Shown in pieces: positions 53,658-64,000 of a stretch of DNA of 64,000 nucleotides. The translations under genes were made by a program, and so were the position numbers. The notes below the pieces were generated by a model, which did not search any database, had not been told where the DNA came from, and saw only the letters and a list, made by a program, of their open reading frames with translations. The DNA is taken from assembly GCA_036924285.1 (NCBI GenBank), contig JAYKYS010000002.1, positions 49,119,501-49,183,500 of the forward strand, given 5' to 3'. Source of the DNA: Asterella californica (taxonomy: Eukaryota > Streptophyta > Marchantiopsida > Marchantiales > Aytoniaceae). How positions within the stretch are numbered: position 1 is the first letter of the stretch; every line of letters starts with the position of its first letter.

Positions 53658-54950
53658 GATGAGAATCGCAACTCTATGTTATGTCTGTCTGGTTTAATAC
53701 TGCATATCAAGGTGAGAGAAACTATAACACTTATCTTCATTCATTCTCCACTATTTGTCTCCACTGTTTGAGAATGATGCACTGTACTTATCAGCATGTA
53801 CGTATCATTGCTGATCGTGAATCCACTCGACGATGATGAAGATCTCTCACAGTATCACCAACGCGTATGGAACTCGAAATTCTTGTGGTCTTCGGAATTT
53901 CCTCTGCAGTCTCATTTCCACTAACAGAGAATCATCCGTAGCTGATCGTGAATCCACTCGATCACGGTGAAAATTTCTCGCAGTACATTAGTACTAAGCG
54001 CGGCAGGAACTCGAAATTCTCACGTTCTTCTAATTCTCCTCTCCCGCCTGATCTCCACTAACCTAGAATCGTCCGTAGTCCTTTTTTCCTGCTTGATTTC
54101 CACTACTCAGTTTAATTCATCAGTCGTCGAGAACGGTGTACTGCCTCCAACTGTTTAAATGCCCGTCGACGTTAGAACCTTCCTGTTTCAGTACAAGCTG
54201 TGCGAGGAGACGAGAACGTGGTCCCCTGCAATCTTCCACTCCCTTTGAGAACCATGGACACGGTGCGGCGTCCTTCTCCATCGGGTCATCACTGAAGCTT
54301 GCCTTCTTCAATAATGCAACCTCAAACCAACGCCCAGCATATCGCGCAGGCTGGAAATCTTTTCATTGTCATACCACCCATCACAAAAGGACCAATTCTT
54401 CCATCTTCAAAGGCGTTCTGGCGCGGTCCGAGTTTCAAGATCGTGCTACTTTCGAGACCAATGCTAGGTCACCACACATACACAATCGCCTGCAGCTCTT
54501 CCGCTGTAGCCTGCCTACAGTTGAGATTATCAAGTATTAGAAACAACTATCTCCGAGGACTTTTCCAGATGTAGAGGCTGTGAAAGAATTATCCCTTGTA
54601 GAGACAAGCGGTCACTTAGTCTAGATTGTTACCTTCAGTGAGAGACTGCTTTACCTGTAAATACAAAGATGACTTTCGCTGACCTTCAAACCTTCTTCCA
54701 TACTTCCTTCTTGACAGACATCCTAAATCTTGCAGGTAAGTAGAGCATGTGCTAGCTCTACGTTCGTCCCTCAGATGGTTTAGTGTTGGTATCAATTCTA
54801 TAAACTCATAGCTCCAACTGAAGGTATTCACAACCGAACGAAGAATGACCAATAAGTCAGGAAGCTGCAGATGGATGATAAATTAATGTGGTGGCAGAAA
54901 TGCATCAAACAATAAAACCCTTGTCAGCCATATACCATGGAGTAGAGAAA
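53658..54950. other. unassigned sequence with a locally repeated phrase
   Basis: GCTGATCGTGAATCCACTCGA, followed in each copy by an A-GA-GATGAA-or-AAA-TCTC-CA phrase, occurs at about 53810 and 53941, so a duplication of about 130 bp is present. Overlapping frames on both strands at 54120-54574 show no family I can defend. Confidence 0.4.
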
Positions 54951-55080
54951 TATGCTCCAGAAGCTCCAGATCCCACTTCACCGAACAGCGGTGAAGATCC
55001 CAGATCCCAGATCCCAGACCCCAGACCCAGTGTGATCTCCAGATCACACTCCACCGAACAGCGGTGACCCCGTTTAGTCT
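54951..55080 (+). repeat. short direct and inverted repeats
   Basis: AGATCCC units repeat from 54968 to 55030, flanked on both sides by CACCGAACAGCGGTGA. TGTGATCTCCAGATCACA forms a small hairpin at 55031-55048. Confidence 0.7.
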
Positions 55081-55118
55081 TTCAAAATCATATCTGAATT
55101 AATATGATTTTCAATTTT

Positions 55119-55851
55119 TGATTCATTTATTAATATTAAGAGTATTCTTCGTATTGTAGCTTTGGATTAACTTACCAGGATTTAGGCTACGCACATTGAA
55201 CAAAAAACATGACATCAGTTTATCTTTTCTATAAATTCAAAGATAACATAAACATGAAAAACAAATATAGATTTGCGAGTATAAGAACTGTGGCTTGTTT
55301 TTTTACATTTGCATCGTAAATCATCATTAGTGCTGAAATAGGGAAAGGAAAAGACCAAAGGGAATGTCAGATACTTAGGTTTGTTCACACCAACTTTCAA
55401 TAAAGGAGCCAAGTTGTACACAACTTGAAATCAGTTTAGTTCTATAGCTTTACAACACATATATACACAAATTAAAAGTTTATCTAAATTGTTATTATTA
55501 ATAATTGTTAATTCTTTTATTAATATTAAAAGCATTCTTCGTATTATAACTTTGGATTAACTTACCAGGATTCTGCTACGCACATTGAACAAAAAACATG
55601 ACAGCAGTGTATCTTTTCTATAAATTCAAAGATAGCATTAATATGACAAACAAATATAAATTTGCGAGTATAAGAACTGAGGCTTGTTCTTATGGATTTG
55701 CATAGTAAATCATCGTTCGTGTTGAAATAAGGAAAAAAAGGGACGAAAGAGAATGTGAGATATTTAGGTTCACACCAACTTTTAATAAAGGAGCCAAGTG
55801 CTACACAACTTGAAACAAGTTTAGTTTTGTAGCTTTACAACTACAGACTAA
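55119..55851 (+). repeat. direct duplication of a ~340-bp AT-rich block
   Basis: 55119-55455 and 55512-55851 align along their whole length. Shared phrases include TTTGGATTAACTTACCAGGATT, GCTACGCACATTGAACAAAAAACATGACA, TTTGCGAGTATAAGAACTG and AATAAAGGAGCCAAGT. By eye they are 85-90% identical. No coding function is seen. Confidence 0.85.
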
Positions 55852-57145
55852 CTTCACAATTAAATATTCAACCTTCACTGAAAAAACATTAAATAAGATA
55901 TTTATGCTTTGTAAACCAAATAAATGTCAAAAGGTCAAGGGAATTTCATGTTTGTGTGTTGGTGCTGTACATCTCCAGTGTAACATCAATATCTCCAGTG
56001 TGCAAATAATTTAGAAGTTTGAGTCATCTAATCACGACATTTCATTCAATAATATACTCCATTTGTGCTAATATATATTCATATCCAATGTTCAAGACTT
56101 TTTCAAAGATGATGATAGTTGTAGAACATAAATGACCATGCTGAGAACGTAATGTAAGAATATGTAGCATGAAACTCGAACACTTATTTTCATTCATTTA
56201 GGGAAACAAAAATTAACGTTATACATAAGAACATTAGGGTGATTACGTGTTCATCTCAGTTTGGAATATATGAAATAAAAAATCTAATTAAAATGATTCA
56301 TTAGTTTTACATTATTATAATTATGATTCATCTCAACTACTTACTACCAACAAAGAAATGTTAAGACGGAGATTTTTGGGTATCTTGGAGCAGAACAGAA
56401 TCTTATTCTATTCCGAGGGAGAAAAGAATATTTCCTTCCATACATTTATACTAATAGTTGAGAGATAAAGAAGAGAGAAGACCAAGGGAATTGGTGTGAA
56501 CTTATACAAGAAATATCAATAAATAATATCAATCTCCTTGTTCCCATTATCCTTTTATTCACCCTATATATGCTAGCAAGATGAACTTCTGGCAGGAGAA
56601 ATGACGACAAGCGTGATAACAAAGAGTAAATTAATAGTGTACCATGAGAGTTGGCATTCTGTTAATAGAAAAAGTGATTTTAGACAAGAGGAGAATAAAG
56701 AACAATACCTTTCTGAATTTACTTTATTAAATTAAATAATTAAAATAAATTACTGAACTTAATTTACCTTCATTACAAGTGGTCACTGCAATCACCACAC
56801 CCATAAGCTAAGGTATGCAAACTGATCCATGACTTGGTATAAACATGTGTGCTTTGCACGAGTATTAACATGTTTAATTTTTTAACATAAATTCATAGCT
56901 TAACCCTTCCAAGAAGAAGTGTTAAAACAAAAATGTAAACAGGTGAAGATCACTTTCAATATCTTCCAGCGGCTTACTGGAGAAACTTAATTGAAGAGAC
57001 TACGGGATACATCTACGAGAACTACGTAGAAACTTTATTTAACTAGCGTAACCCTTGCGAGGAAGCAAAACCATGTCTTTACCTTTGCCCGCAGAACTGC
57101 TGAAACTGCATATACTGTAGAAGGTTGAAGATCTTTCAGTTCGTT
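55852..57145. other. AT-rich intergenic sequence
   Basis: No gene, RNA or clear repeat is recognised. It lies on the 3' side of the germin-like remnant. Confidence 0.5.
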
Positions 57146-57865
57146 TTAACTTTGGAACCTTCCTCTGAATCCGTCTAGGTCAACCATGTGTAAGTCATTG
57201 GGTTCGCAAGTTTGCCAAAAAGAACCAAGTCGTGAGGGCAGTTTTGGTGTGTGACGTGGTTGTCCTGGGACATGGTACAGTAGTCTGTATCGAGCTCCAC
57301 CACGTTGCTGGATCGAGCTCGTCAGCGTCAAGTATGCCGTGGAGATCTTCTCGTAGGACGGGGAAAAGGACCTCTCGCTAAACATGCAGGTCACCTTGCT
57401 GCATCGTTTCGATGAAAAGCTTGTTACTAGTCCACGAGGCCCTCAATGACAGTACCTTGCAAGGTCTATCGTTGAATTGAACGAGGTACAGAAGCTCAGA
57501 GCCGCGAGGGTTGAGAGTATGCGGTGAGTATTTACCATATTGCAGCATGATGAAGGAGACTCCGAGATTAGGGAGAGCAGGAAACCTTGGAGTGAGGTAA
57601 ACCTTTGGGGAAAACAAACAAGTCACCTTGCTGCAGCGTCTGGGTGGATTGCTTGTTGCTAGAGTCCACGAGTCTCACATCAAAAGTACCTTGAACGATG
57701 TACAGAAGGTTAGAGACGCGAGGGTGAGTGTGAAGAGCGCTGAGAGTTTGTGGTGGGTATTGCAGCATGGCGAAGGAAAGCCCGAGTCCTTCCAGAGCAG
57801 GAAAGGGTTTGGAGTTTACGGGGGTGACCGTGGATGCACTTTCTCGTCTACTGACATTCACTTGC
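57146..57865 (-). pseudogene. germin-like protein, two cupin copies in tandem, broken
   Basis: On the minus strand the first copy (57568-57861) reads VTPVNSKPFPALEGLGLSFA, then MLQYPPQTLSALHTHPRVSN, LLYIVQGTFDVRLVDSSNKQ and LQQGDLFVFPKGLPH. These are germin boxes 1 and 2 of the cupin barrel. The metal-binding Glu of box 1 (HTHPRASE) is Asn here. A second, poorer copy follows at 57370-57610 (RFPALPNLGVSFIMLQYG, HTLNPRGSELLYLVQ, MQQGDLHVFSE), where the first His pair is lost and frames change. Germin-like proteins are secreted Mn enzymes (oxalate oxidase or superoxide dismutase activities). Loss of ligands and frame breaks make this a pseudogene. The signal-peptide exon may be at 58293-58532. 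Confidence 0.8.
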
Positions 57866-58292
57866 CTGAGAAGCAGGAACTAGCATTACAAATCTGTTCT
57901 ATAGTTCCTTACAAACCTGTTCTGTATTGGTTAATATGTCAAGCTCGATTCTTGTGAAGTGTGACTGGAAATACAAGCAAAAAAAAGGAACACGAGAAGG
58001 GGAAAAAGGCACAATTGGAAAAAGTCAGAATGTTTAAGAAGAAAGAGTGTTGAACATGTTTTCCTCGAATATGGCAATAATGCTTTGTCTGAACTGGGCT
58101 AATACTTCACTAGAAATACTTCACTAGAAATGTTGTGGTTCACTACTGTGCACATTGAAATTGCGTGCAATCGTCCAAGGTAAACGCTCGATCACAGCAT
58201 ATGAGCATTTTACACCGTTATAGACTCAACATATCATATGCCTGTGTCAAATCCCAAGGTTGGCCGCTTTTCCTACTTCTTTGTAAACTTAC

Positions 58293-58532
58293 AGTTGAAA
58301 GTAGGAGTTTTCCCATCCTGGGTTGGCATGATTTCTCCCTGTGATCTGTTTATCTTTGTAGCTTCACAGTGGTAGAGATTGAAGAGATCACAGCAACATC
58401 GCTCGCTCTTCTTCCTGGGAAGACTGACACGAGTGTGAATGCTGGAACTGGAATGAGCACTCATACATGAGACTGATACAATCAGCAAGAGCAAGAGTTG
58501 AATGTACCAATCAACAGAAAGAGTTGGAACAT
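58293..58532 (-). pseudogene. possible signal-peptide exon upstream of the germin-like remnant
   Basis: ATG at 58532 opens MFQLFLLIGTFNS. After a one-base frame change near 58497 a hydrophobic run (LLLLLIVSVSCMSAHSS) continues to a donor (TTCAACT|GTAAGT at 58292). A signal peptide suits a germin-like protein and the strand is right. However, the donor phase does not join the 57865 acceptor in the cupin frame, and the following residues do not match a germin N-terminus. The link is therefore tentative. Confidence 0.3.
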
Positions 58533-58860
58533 GATGGATCGATATCCAAGCTCATGTCAAGAGAACATCAAGTAGACAACAATTGCAAGACACTCAATGA
58601 CACTAACACGTTCTGATCAGAACGTGTTCAGCCCCGAGTTCTCTTACACGACAATCGTGAAGTTGGCATACCCAGATGTACATCCAGTCGACTGGTTCTG
58701 ACCAGCGAATGTGAACTCTGTAAATAGCCTGTAAATAGCATGTAGAGTCTGTCTACAGGGCCAGTAGAGTGATTTTCAATTCAAGCAATCTTCTGGGCAG
58801 CGTTCGGCTTTTTTTTGCATGCTATCATGAATTTTAACACGAAACGATCTCATGTTACAG

Positions 58861-59507
58861 GCCACTAATGAGAACCTGCCACCCAAGGTGATCAAAGAGC
58901 TTGCGAGGGAGTTAGAGAGTCTCGATGAAAGTCCTCCGGAGGATATTCGAGTTATAGTGAATGAGGAGAACTTCTCAAATATTTCTGCCAACATTGAAGG
59001 GCCGCGTAAGTTTAATCATTGTGGCAATCACCTCACTAGTTTTGATGTGTCAATTCTGGAACGAACACATAATGAGCTTTGTGAAAGCTTCCGCAGATGT
59101 TAGAATGTATATCAGAGTCCTGTTTACTGTTTCTCCGGAAACTGCTTTCCCCATGTACCAAGACATATCAGAGTTCTGCCTCGCCGACTGGGTTCAGGGG
59201 AGATTGCAGGTTGTATGTTTCGAATATATTCGAGATGTTTGTTCTATCGCTGTACCTTCTCGCTGGATGCACGGTTTCACATAAGATTTTATATGTTTTA
59301 ACGAGCGCAGTTTCCTTCGAGTTTAAGGTCTAGCACACCAGTATGTTGTATCCTAGCAGTCCTAAGAAAAGTTGCTACGATCTTCTATATATTTGCTCTC
59401 TCTCGTGGCTCTAACTACTACCGATTTTTGCGCTTTCAGATGGTACACACAGGTGTAATCCGCATGAAGCTTATACTGAATCAGGACTTCCCTCACACCA
59501 CCGAAAG
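58861..59507 (+). pseudogene. two exons of a UBE2S/UBC22-type ubiquitin-conjugating enzyme
   Basis: Exon 58861-59005 follows an acceptor (GTTACAG) and reads ATNENLPPKVIKELARELES, LDESPPEDIRVIVNEENFSN and ISANIEGP, the N-terminus of plant UBC22 / animal UBE2S. A GT-AG intron (59006-59439) joins in phase to 59440-59507, which encodes GTHTGVIRMKLILNQDFPHT, the next E2 strand. A donor (AAAG|GTTAGT) follows. The exons for the HPN motif, the catalytic Cys and the C-terminal extension are not visible in the remaining 4.5 kb, nor is the initiator exon. UBE2S extends K11-linked ubiquitin chains for the anaphase-promoting complex. Residues differing from the usual GTPYE and PHSPP suggest decay. It is called a fragment; a gene with very long introns running beyond the window is not excluded. 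Confidence 0.75.
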
Positions 59508-61699
59508 GTTAGTGCAGCTTGTAATTTAGAACTGTGTTGATTAATAAATGGAACCATTTTGGTCATTGGTATACAAATGAATAGTAGTGACAAATGAATA
59601 TTCTCTTACGATTCTCAAGTAAACAAGCGCTAAAACTAATAAGACATTACATGCCCTATCACAATCTCAAATAAAACCATGGAACTATGATACTTACTAT
59701 CCATGTATCTCCAAAGTTAGAAGATGAAACGGTTTCTCTTCTATATATCTTTATATTGATCACTTTCGCTCACATCATCCTGACAGTGTATCCGGAGACA
59801 TAGATGATTACTTGTGCCGCCATTTCGTCTTTCTCAGATATGTGACAAATACATCTGCCATTGAGATTTGATAGTCTTGCATCATGTCCTAGTCAACTCT
59901 CATTTATCTTCTCGTCTAAAAGTCATATCATCATTTTCTTCGCATCACATAATCACTCTCTCTTGCCATAGCAACCACAACGTCTTTTTAACAATGTGGA
60001 TTGAGTCTTCTTACCGAGAGTGCTAAGTCTGTATAAAAGCAATAACTTTCAGTTGCAAAAAACCCATGGCAAAATAGAGACCTAGACAATAAGAGGTGTT
60101 GCTTTTGCTATGTATAGTTATTTGTTAATTGAAAAATTGAGAAAAAAATATAGAACTTTTATCATGTAGTGAAACGGACAGATGGATGCGCTGTGAAAAC
60201 CAAAAAAGAAAAGGAAATGATGAAAAATTGATGGAAGGAGTCGTTGTGAAATCTGAAAAGAAAAAATAAAAGATAGATCGGGATAAATCGTGAACACTAG
60301 CCCTTCAATTCCATTGTAAGCTTAGCTCCTTGATTCGTTCTGGTTTTGGAAACTTTTTTCTCTTCTCATCTATCCCACTGTACTTTATCCACCGGCAATT
60401 AAAAAGTATCAGGTTTTTTTTCGTGCTACACTTGTGATAATAGATTGAGAAATTATCACGGCAATATCACTTGACCAACATTTTTGGCATGTGGACATCT
60501 CTTTGACTCTGTTTGTGAGCAAAGACCGTCATGAGTTTATTATTTTATTTCTGCTCGCTCCCACATCCTTCATAGAAGAAATGACACGTGCGATGGAATT
60601 GCAGAACTAACCCTCACAAGAAAACAGTACTAACAGCAAAGTTGAGAGAATTGACTTGAAACAAATGACCAAATGCAAAACTCTTGAACAACTTTGTATT
60701 GAATCTTAACTCTTCTGATTATGACTGAATGAGAACTTTACAGTGAAAAGTATTCTTTATATGACAAAAAGGATCTCTACAGTAGTTGTAGAGAAACTTT
60801 TAGTTTAACATGTTTAGCATACTTGCCTTGTTAAAAGAGTTAATACTGAAATAACATTGTTGTAAATGGTAAAAGTGATTCTCACTTAAATGTGTGATGA
60901 GAAACCTTGTGTCAATCCTGAGGACCAAAACAGAACATCAGATGACAAGGAAGGTAGAATATTAGTCGAGCTTGCCACCCCAGGAGTCTCTAATTAAATT
61001 CTTCTCCAAGTCTGATGTACAGACAGCGTTGCTTATGAAACGCAACTTAAAGCCGGCAGCAGGACATTTGCGGCAGCTAGATGATGAATCGGCTTTCTAT
61101 CCGGCAGCCATCCAGACGAACAAGTTTTTGCCTATATGCTTTAGATATTGTGCTAGGTAGGACATGTACATCTATAAATAAATATATTATATATTGATTC
61201 GCTGTATCACATAGATTCTGTATATGCTTGAACACTGATACAGAAGTCCATGAATGCAAATGACAACTCGGAGGAACTACAAAATGTGTTAGAGTAAGAT
61301 ATCCGTGTCTCACAAGTTGGATAATTTTGTCTTACCGATCATGTGACATCATTGGATCCAATGGTTTGAAACTGGCAATAACAGACACTCAACACATACA
61401 ACCTTCTATTTACATATTCAACCTAGATTAATGTTGTTGTCAAAGATTCACTAACTGTCCCTTTCATATCCAAAATATGGTCCTTGTTAATAGCAATAAC
61501 TTAACTGATATTTCCATCACCGTCACCTATCTTAGTGTGTGGGAATCTAAAGGTCTTCAATCAAAAGGTCTAGTCCTTTGTGGTCATGTTTTCCGGCCAA
61601 TTCTGTATGCCTAAGGCAACAACTTGCTCCTAAATGCCAAGAAAGTACCATGTGCTAATGAGAATTATAATCAAAAAATTAATTTTTAACAAGGGGACA
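59508..61699. other. AT-rich sequence after the UBE2S exons
   Basis: Searched for the missing E2 exons (HPN, catalytic Cys) without success. A frame at 60972-61160 is unsupported. No repeat was recognised. Confidence 0.45.
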
Positions 61700-61741
61700 G
61701 TTGCTTGACCCCAAATGATAAAACATTTGGGGTCAAGCAAC
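61700..61741 (+). repeat. perfect 18-bp inverted repeat with 6-nt loop
   Basis: GTTGCTTGACCCCAAATG (61700-61717), loop ATAAAA, then its exact reverse complement (61724-61741). CCAAATGATAAAACAT is repeated once more just after. It could be a MITE end, a hairpin transcript or a recent foldback event. Confidence 0.9.
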
Positions 61742-62376
61742 TCCAAATGATAAAACATGTCTACGTGGATATGAAATATATGTCCAAAAAAAATTAATAC
61801 AGGTCACGTTATATGTCACAACTGTCGTCAAATCTTAACGAATATTGTTTGGTTAAGAACATTGTTTGGTTGTAATTAAAATGATTATCATATTAACTGG
61901 TGCCCAAATCAACCGAGTGGTAATATTTTCGACAACAATCATCATATACAACAATTCTAATCAACTATATGTTTAACAGTCAGACCAACATGTTGTCATA
62001 ATATGAGAACGGGTCTTGAGAAAAGGCAAAAAATGTTGGCTATGATCATAATCTAAGGTAGTTGCAGTTAGTGCTCTCTAGGAATAGGCATAAGAGTTTC
62101 TCTAGTAAATTTTGATACTCTGTAGAGGTAGTTTTGGTTTTACACTATGTATAAAACTTTATAAAGTGATATATTGCACTCACACGTACCTTTTTGCAAA
62201 AGTATGAACTCTCTCTGACAAACAGACCACAAACTACAAGCTAAGTGCAAAATTATTATGAAACATCGACATTTTCATCTTTAAGAACTTCAACCAACTA
62301 TCTCTTCATTTTTGAGGTTCATATAAGCTCGATCAACTTCGGTATCTTTTGTTCTATAACATAAAGAATATATGAC
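61742..62376. other. AT-rich intergenic sequence
   Basis: Nothing recognisable beyond AT-rich DNA. Confidence 0.5.
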
Positions 62377-62640
62377 AACTGTTATATAGATATTATAGAT
62401 TAAAATTTTAAAAAATAAACAATATTAGTTATTCCTTGAACAATCATAGCATTAACAGAACCCATAAGTGAACTGCAAGACTATTCTTTTTATGTTATAA
62501 AAAGTATGATAAGTATTATATAGATATTATAGATTAAATAAAAAAACAGATAATAGATAATTAAAATATTAGTTATTCCATGAACGATGGCAGCGTTATA
62601 GCAAACCCATAAGTGGATGCAAGATTATTCCGTTCAGACG
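62377..62640 (+). repeat. direct duplication, ~136-bp unit
   Basis: TTATATAGATATTATAGATTAAA, AATATTAGTTATTCC-TGAAC and ACCCATAAGTG occur twice in the same order, 136 bp apart. Confidence 0.8.
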
Positions 62641-62734
62641 GTACAAGTGGGAGAGCCTACTGTTAGAACAATACATTCATAAATTAAGCTTGCAGCCCTC
62701 TTCGATATGAAGATAGAAAGAAACGAATAAGCAA

Positions 62735-63610
62735 ACATGCTTATTCTCAAAATAGGTCCACGTGACCCAAGAATTATATGTCCAAAATGAAATAAAGCAG
62801 TTCGACCCTAAAAGATAGACAGATCCATGTGGTCCAAAAACTAGATGTCTAAAATAACATTGAAATACAAGAATGGCCTTGTCGTTCGACCATAGAAGAC
62901 AAATAATCTCCAAGTGGTCAAAATATTTATATATTTAAATATAAAAAATAACCTAACCGCTCGATATTAAAAAACAAAAAAGATATTGTCTAAATAAAAT
63001 TAAAACACAAAAATGATCCAGCTGCTGGACCATAAAGACAAAATGACATATAAAATATAAGACAGAAATGGCAAGTCGCTCGACCTTAAAAGATCCATGT
63101 GATCAAAAAATTATATGTTTGATAAAATTAAAATACAAAAATGACCCAACTGCTCGACCATAAAAGACAAAACAGATCCATGTGATCCAAGAAATATATG
63201 TCTAGAATAAAAATAAAAGATAAAAATGACCTAGCCACTCTACTTTAGAAAAAAAAGGTCCACGTGATTCAAGAAATGTATATCTAAGTAAAATTAAAAT
63301 ACAAAAATGCCCTAGTTGCTCGAACCTAGAAGACAAATCATGTCCACATGGTCGTAGAAATATATATCTAATAATAACAATAAAATACAAAAGTGACCAA
63401 TCACTCAATAAAAACAAAACAAGTGTTGTCTAAATAAAATTAAAATGCAAAAATGGTCCAGCTGGTCCATCATAAGTAATAAAAAAATTCACGTGGCTCA
63501 GAAAATATATGTAAATAAATTAAAATATAAAAATGATCCAGCCGCCGTTAAACCTTAGATGACAAAATAGGTCCATGAGGCCCAAGAAACATATGTCTAA
63601 AATATAAATA
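62735..63610 (+). repeat. degenerate satellite, ~88-bp unit, about ten copies
   Basis: The consensus phrase order is GACAAAA-AGATCCATGTGATCC, AAGAAATATATGTCTA, AATAAAATTAAAATACAAAAATG, then ACCCAGCTGCTCGACC, repeated across about 880 bp with heavy divergence. Good copies lie at about 63080-63180 and 63160-63240. Some units carry CACGTG in place of CATGTG. Confidence 0.85.
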
Positions 63611-64000
63611 TACAAGAATATACACACACAATATTTTATTGGTCCTTCGTAACACACACTCTATAGTGACATAGCATTTTAACATTACTCCCTTTTGATA
63701 TACTTATATATCCACTATTTTTGGATTATTTTCTGGTCTTGTGGGTGTGAATAAAATAATATATTGTCATGTAAGCAAAAAGAAGTGTAATTAATACAAT
63801 TAGTACCATGCAGAAGATGACAAGAATGTTCTTGAACTCTTGTTATCAAACAAAATCAGGTATATTGTATTGCCAGCATGGCAAGTGAGGCGTGACAGTA
63901 AGAAGCCAACATCTCAAAATTTATCTTGGATGTATGGACATACACATTGTCTGCTCTTCTCTCGCAAGCGGTCATGGACTTGGTATAACAAGTCACAAGT
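63611..64000. other. unassigned sequence at right edge
   Basis: No recognised gene or repeat. Confidence 0.4.

Noticed and set aside
54136..54574. Overlapping plus- and minus-strand frames that at first looked like a small conserved protein.
   Set aside because: Three alternative frames compete, none carries a recognisable motif, and no exon junctions support any of them.
1..64000. CRISPR arrays, rRNA genes, complete tRNA genes, telomeric repeats or organelle DNA.
   Set aside because: None was seen. The palindrome arrays have variable spacers and no cas context, and the only tRNA-like stretch (48.5 kb) is too degenerate for a functional tRNA.

Overview
The window reads as plant nuclear DNA, most likely from a land plant. 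It has GT-AG introns of about 90-730 bp. It carries fragments of plant-type gene families: the germin-like cupin, a phospholipase D alpha first exon, an alpha/beta-hydrolase carboxylesterase, a UBE2S/UBC22-type E2 and NB-LRR-style leucine-rich repeats. The rest is dominated by Ty3/gypsy retrotransposons and a Mutator-like (MULE) DNA element. I cannot name the species. I see no intact, convincingly functional host gene. This looks like a repeat-rich block built from nested and decaying transposons and the gene pieces they carry or interrupt.

Layout. 0.9-2.3 kb: one arm of a 1.4-kb dispersed repeat whose other arm lies inverted at 51.7-53.0 kb. 2.5-4.4 kb: minus-strand gag, primer-binding site and LTR end of gypsy family 'C', then a gag scrap from another gypsy family. 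5.7-6.7 kb: two host gene fragments side by side on the minus strand (PLD exon 1 and a carboxylesterase C-terminus). 8.3-13.2 kb: a 2.0-kb family-C LTR and its decayed minus-strand pol. 13.2-13.8 kb: an old reverse LTR piece of family 'B'.

16.2-27.0 kb: a composite element of about 10.8 kb bounded by inverted repeats of about 120 bp. It holds a decayed MULE transposase; a six-exon passenger gene whose first intron is filled with an array of short palindromes (GAAACA-N-TGTTTC); an inserted family-C LTR; a second, related palindrome array; and a minus-strand gene combining a coiled coil with an RPA1-C-like OB fold.

27-31.9 kb: unassigned sequence with tandem repeats. 31.9-42.5 kb: a clear nested insertion. 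Gypsy element 'A' is split inside its integrase by a nearly complete, young gypsy element 'B' (33421-41940). B's two LTRs are almost identical and it is flanked by a 4-bp CCGT duplication. 42.6-45.8 kb: a candidate very long LTR of element A containing a coiled-coil ORF with two stop codons, and a strong GGAAGAC/GTCTTCC compositional signature. An LRR gene scrap follows directly.

46-64 kb: AT-rich sequence with a possible SINE, the second arm of the 1.4-kb repeat, a possible SAM-like ORF, a tandem duplication, a broken double-cupin germin-like gene, a two-exon UBE2S-like fragment, a perfect 18-bp hairpin and a satellite of about 88 bp.

The most unusual item is the composite 10.8-kb element. 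A MULE carries a novel spliced gene, palindrome-array introns and an RPA-like coiled-coil protein. All its ORFs now contain stops or frameshifts, so any activity would depend on intact relatives elsewhere.
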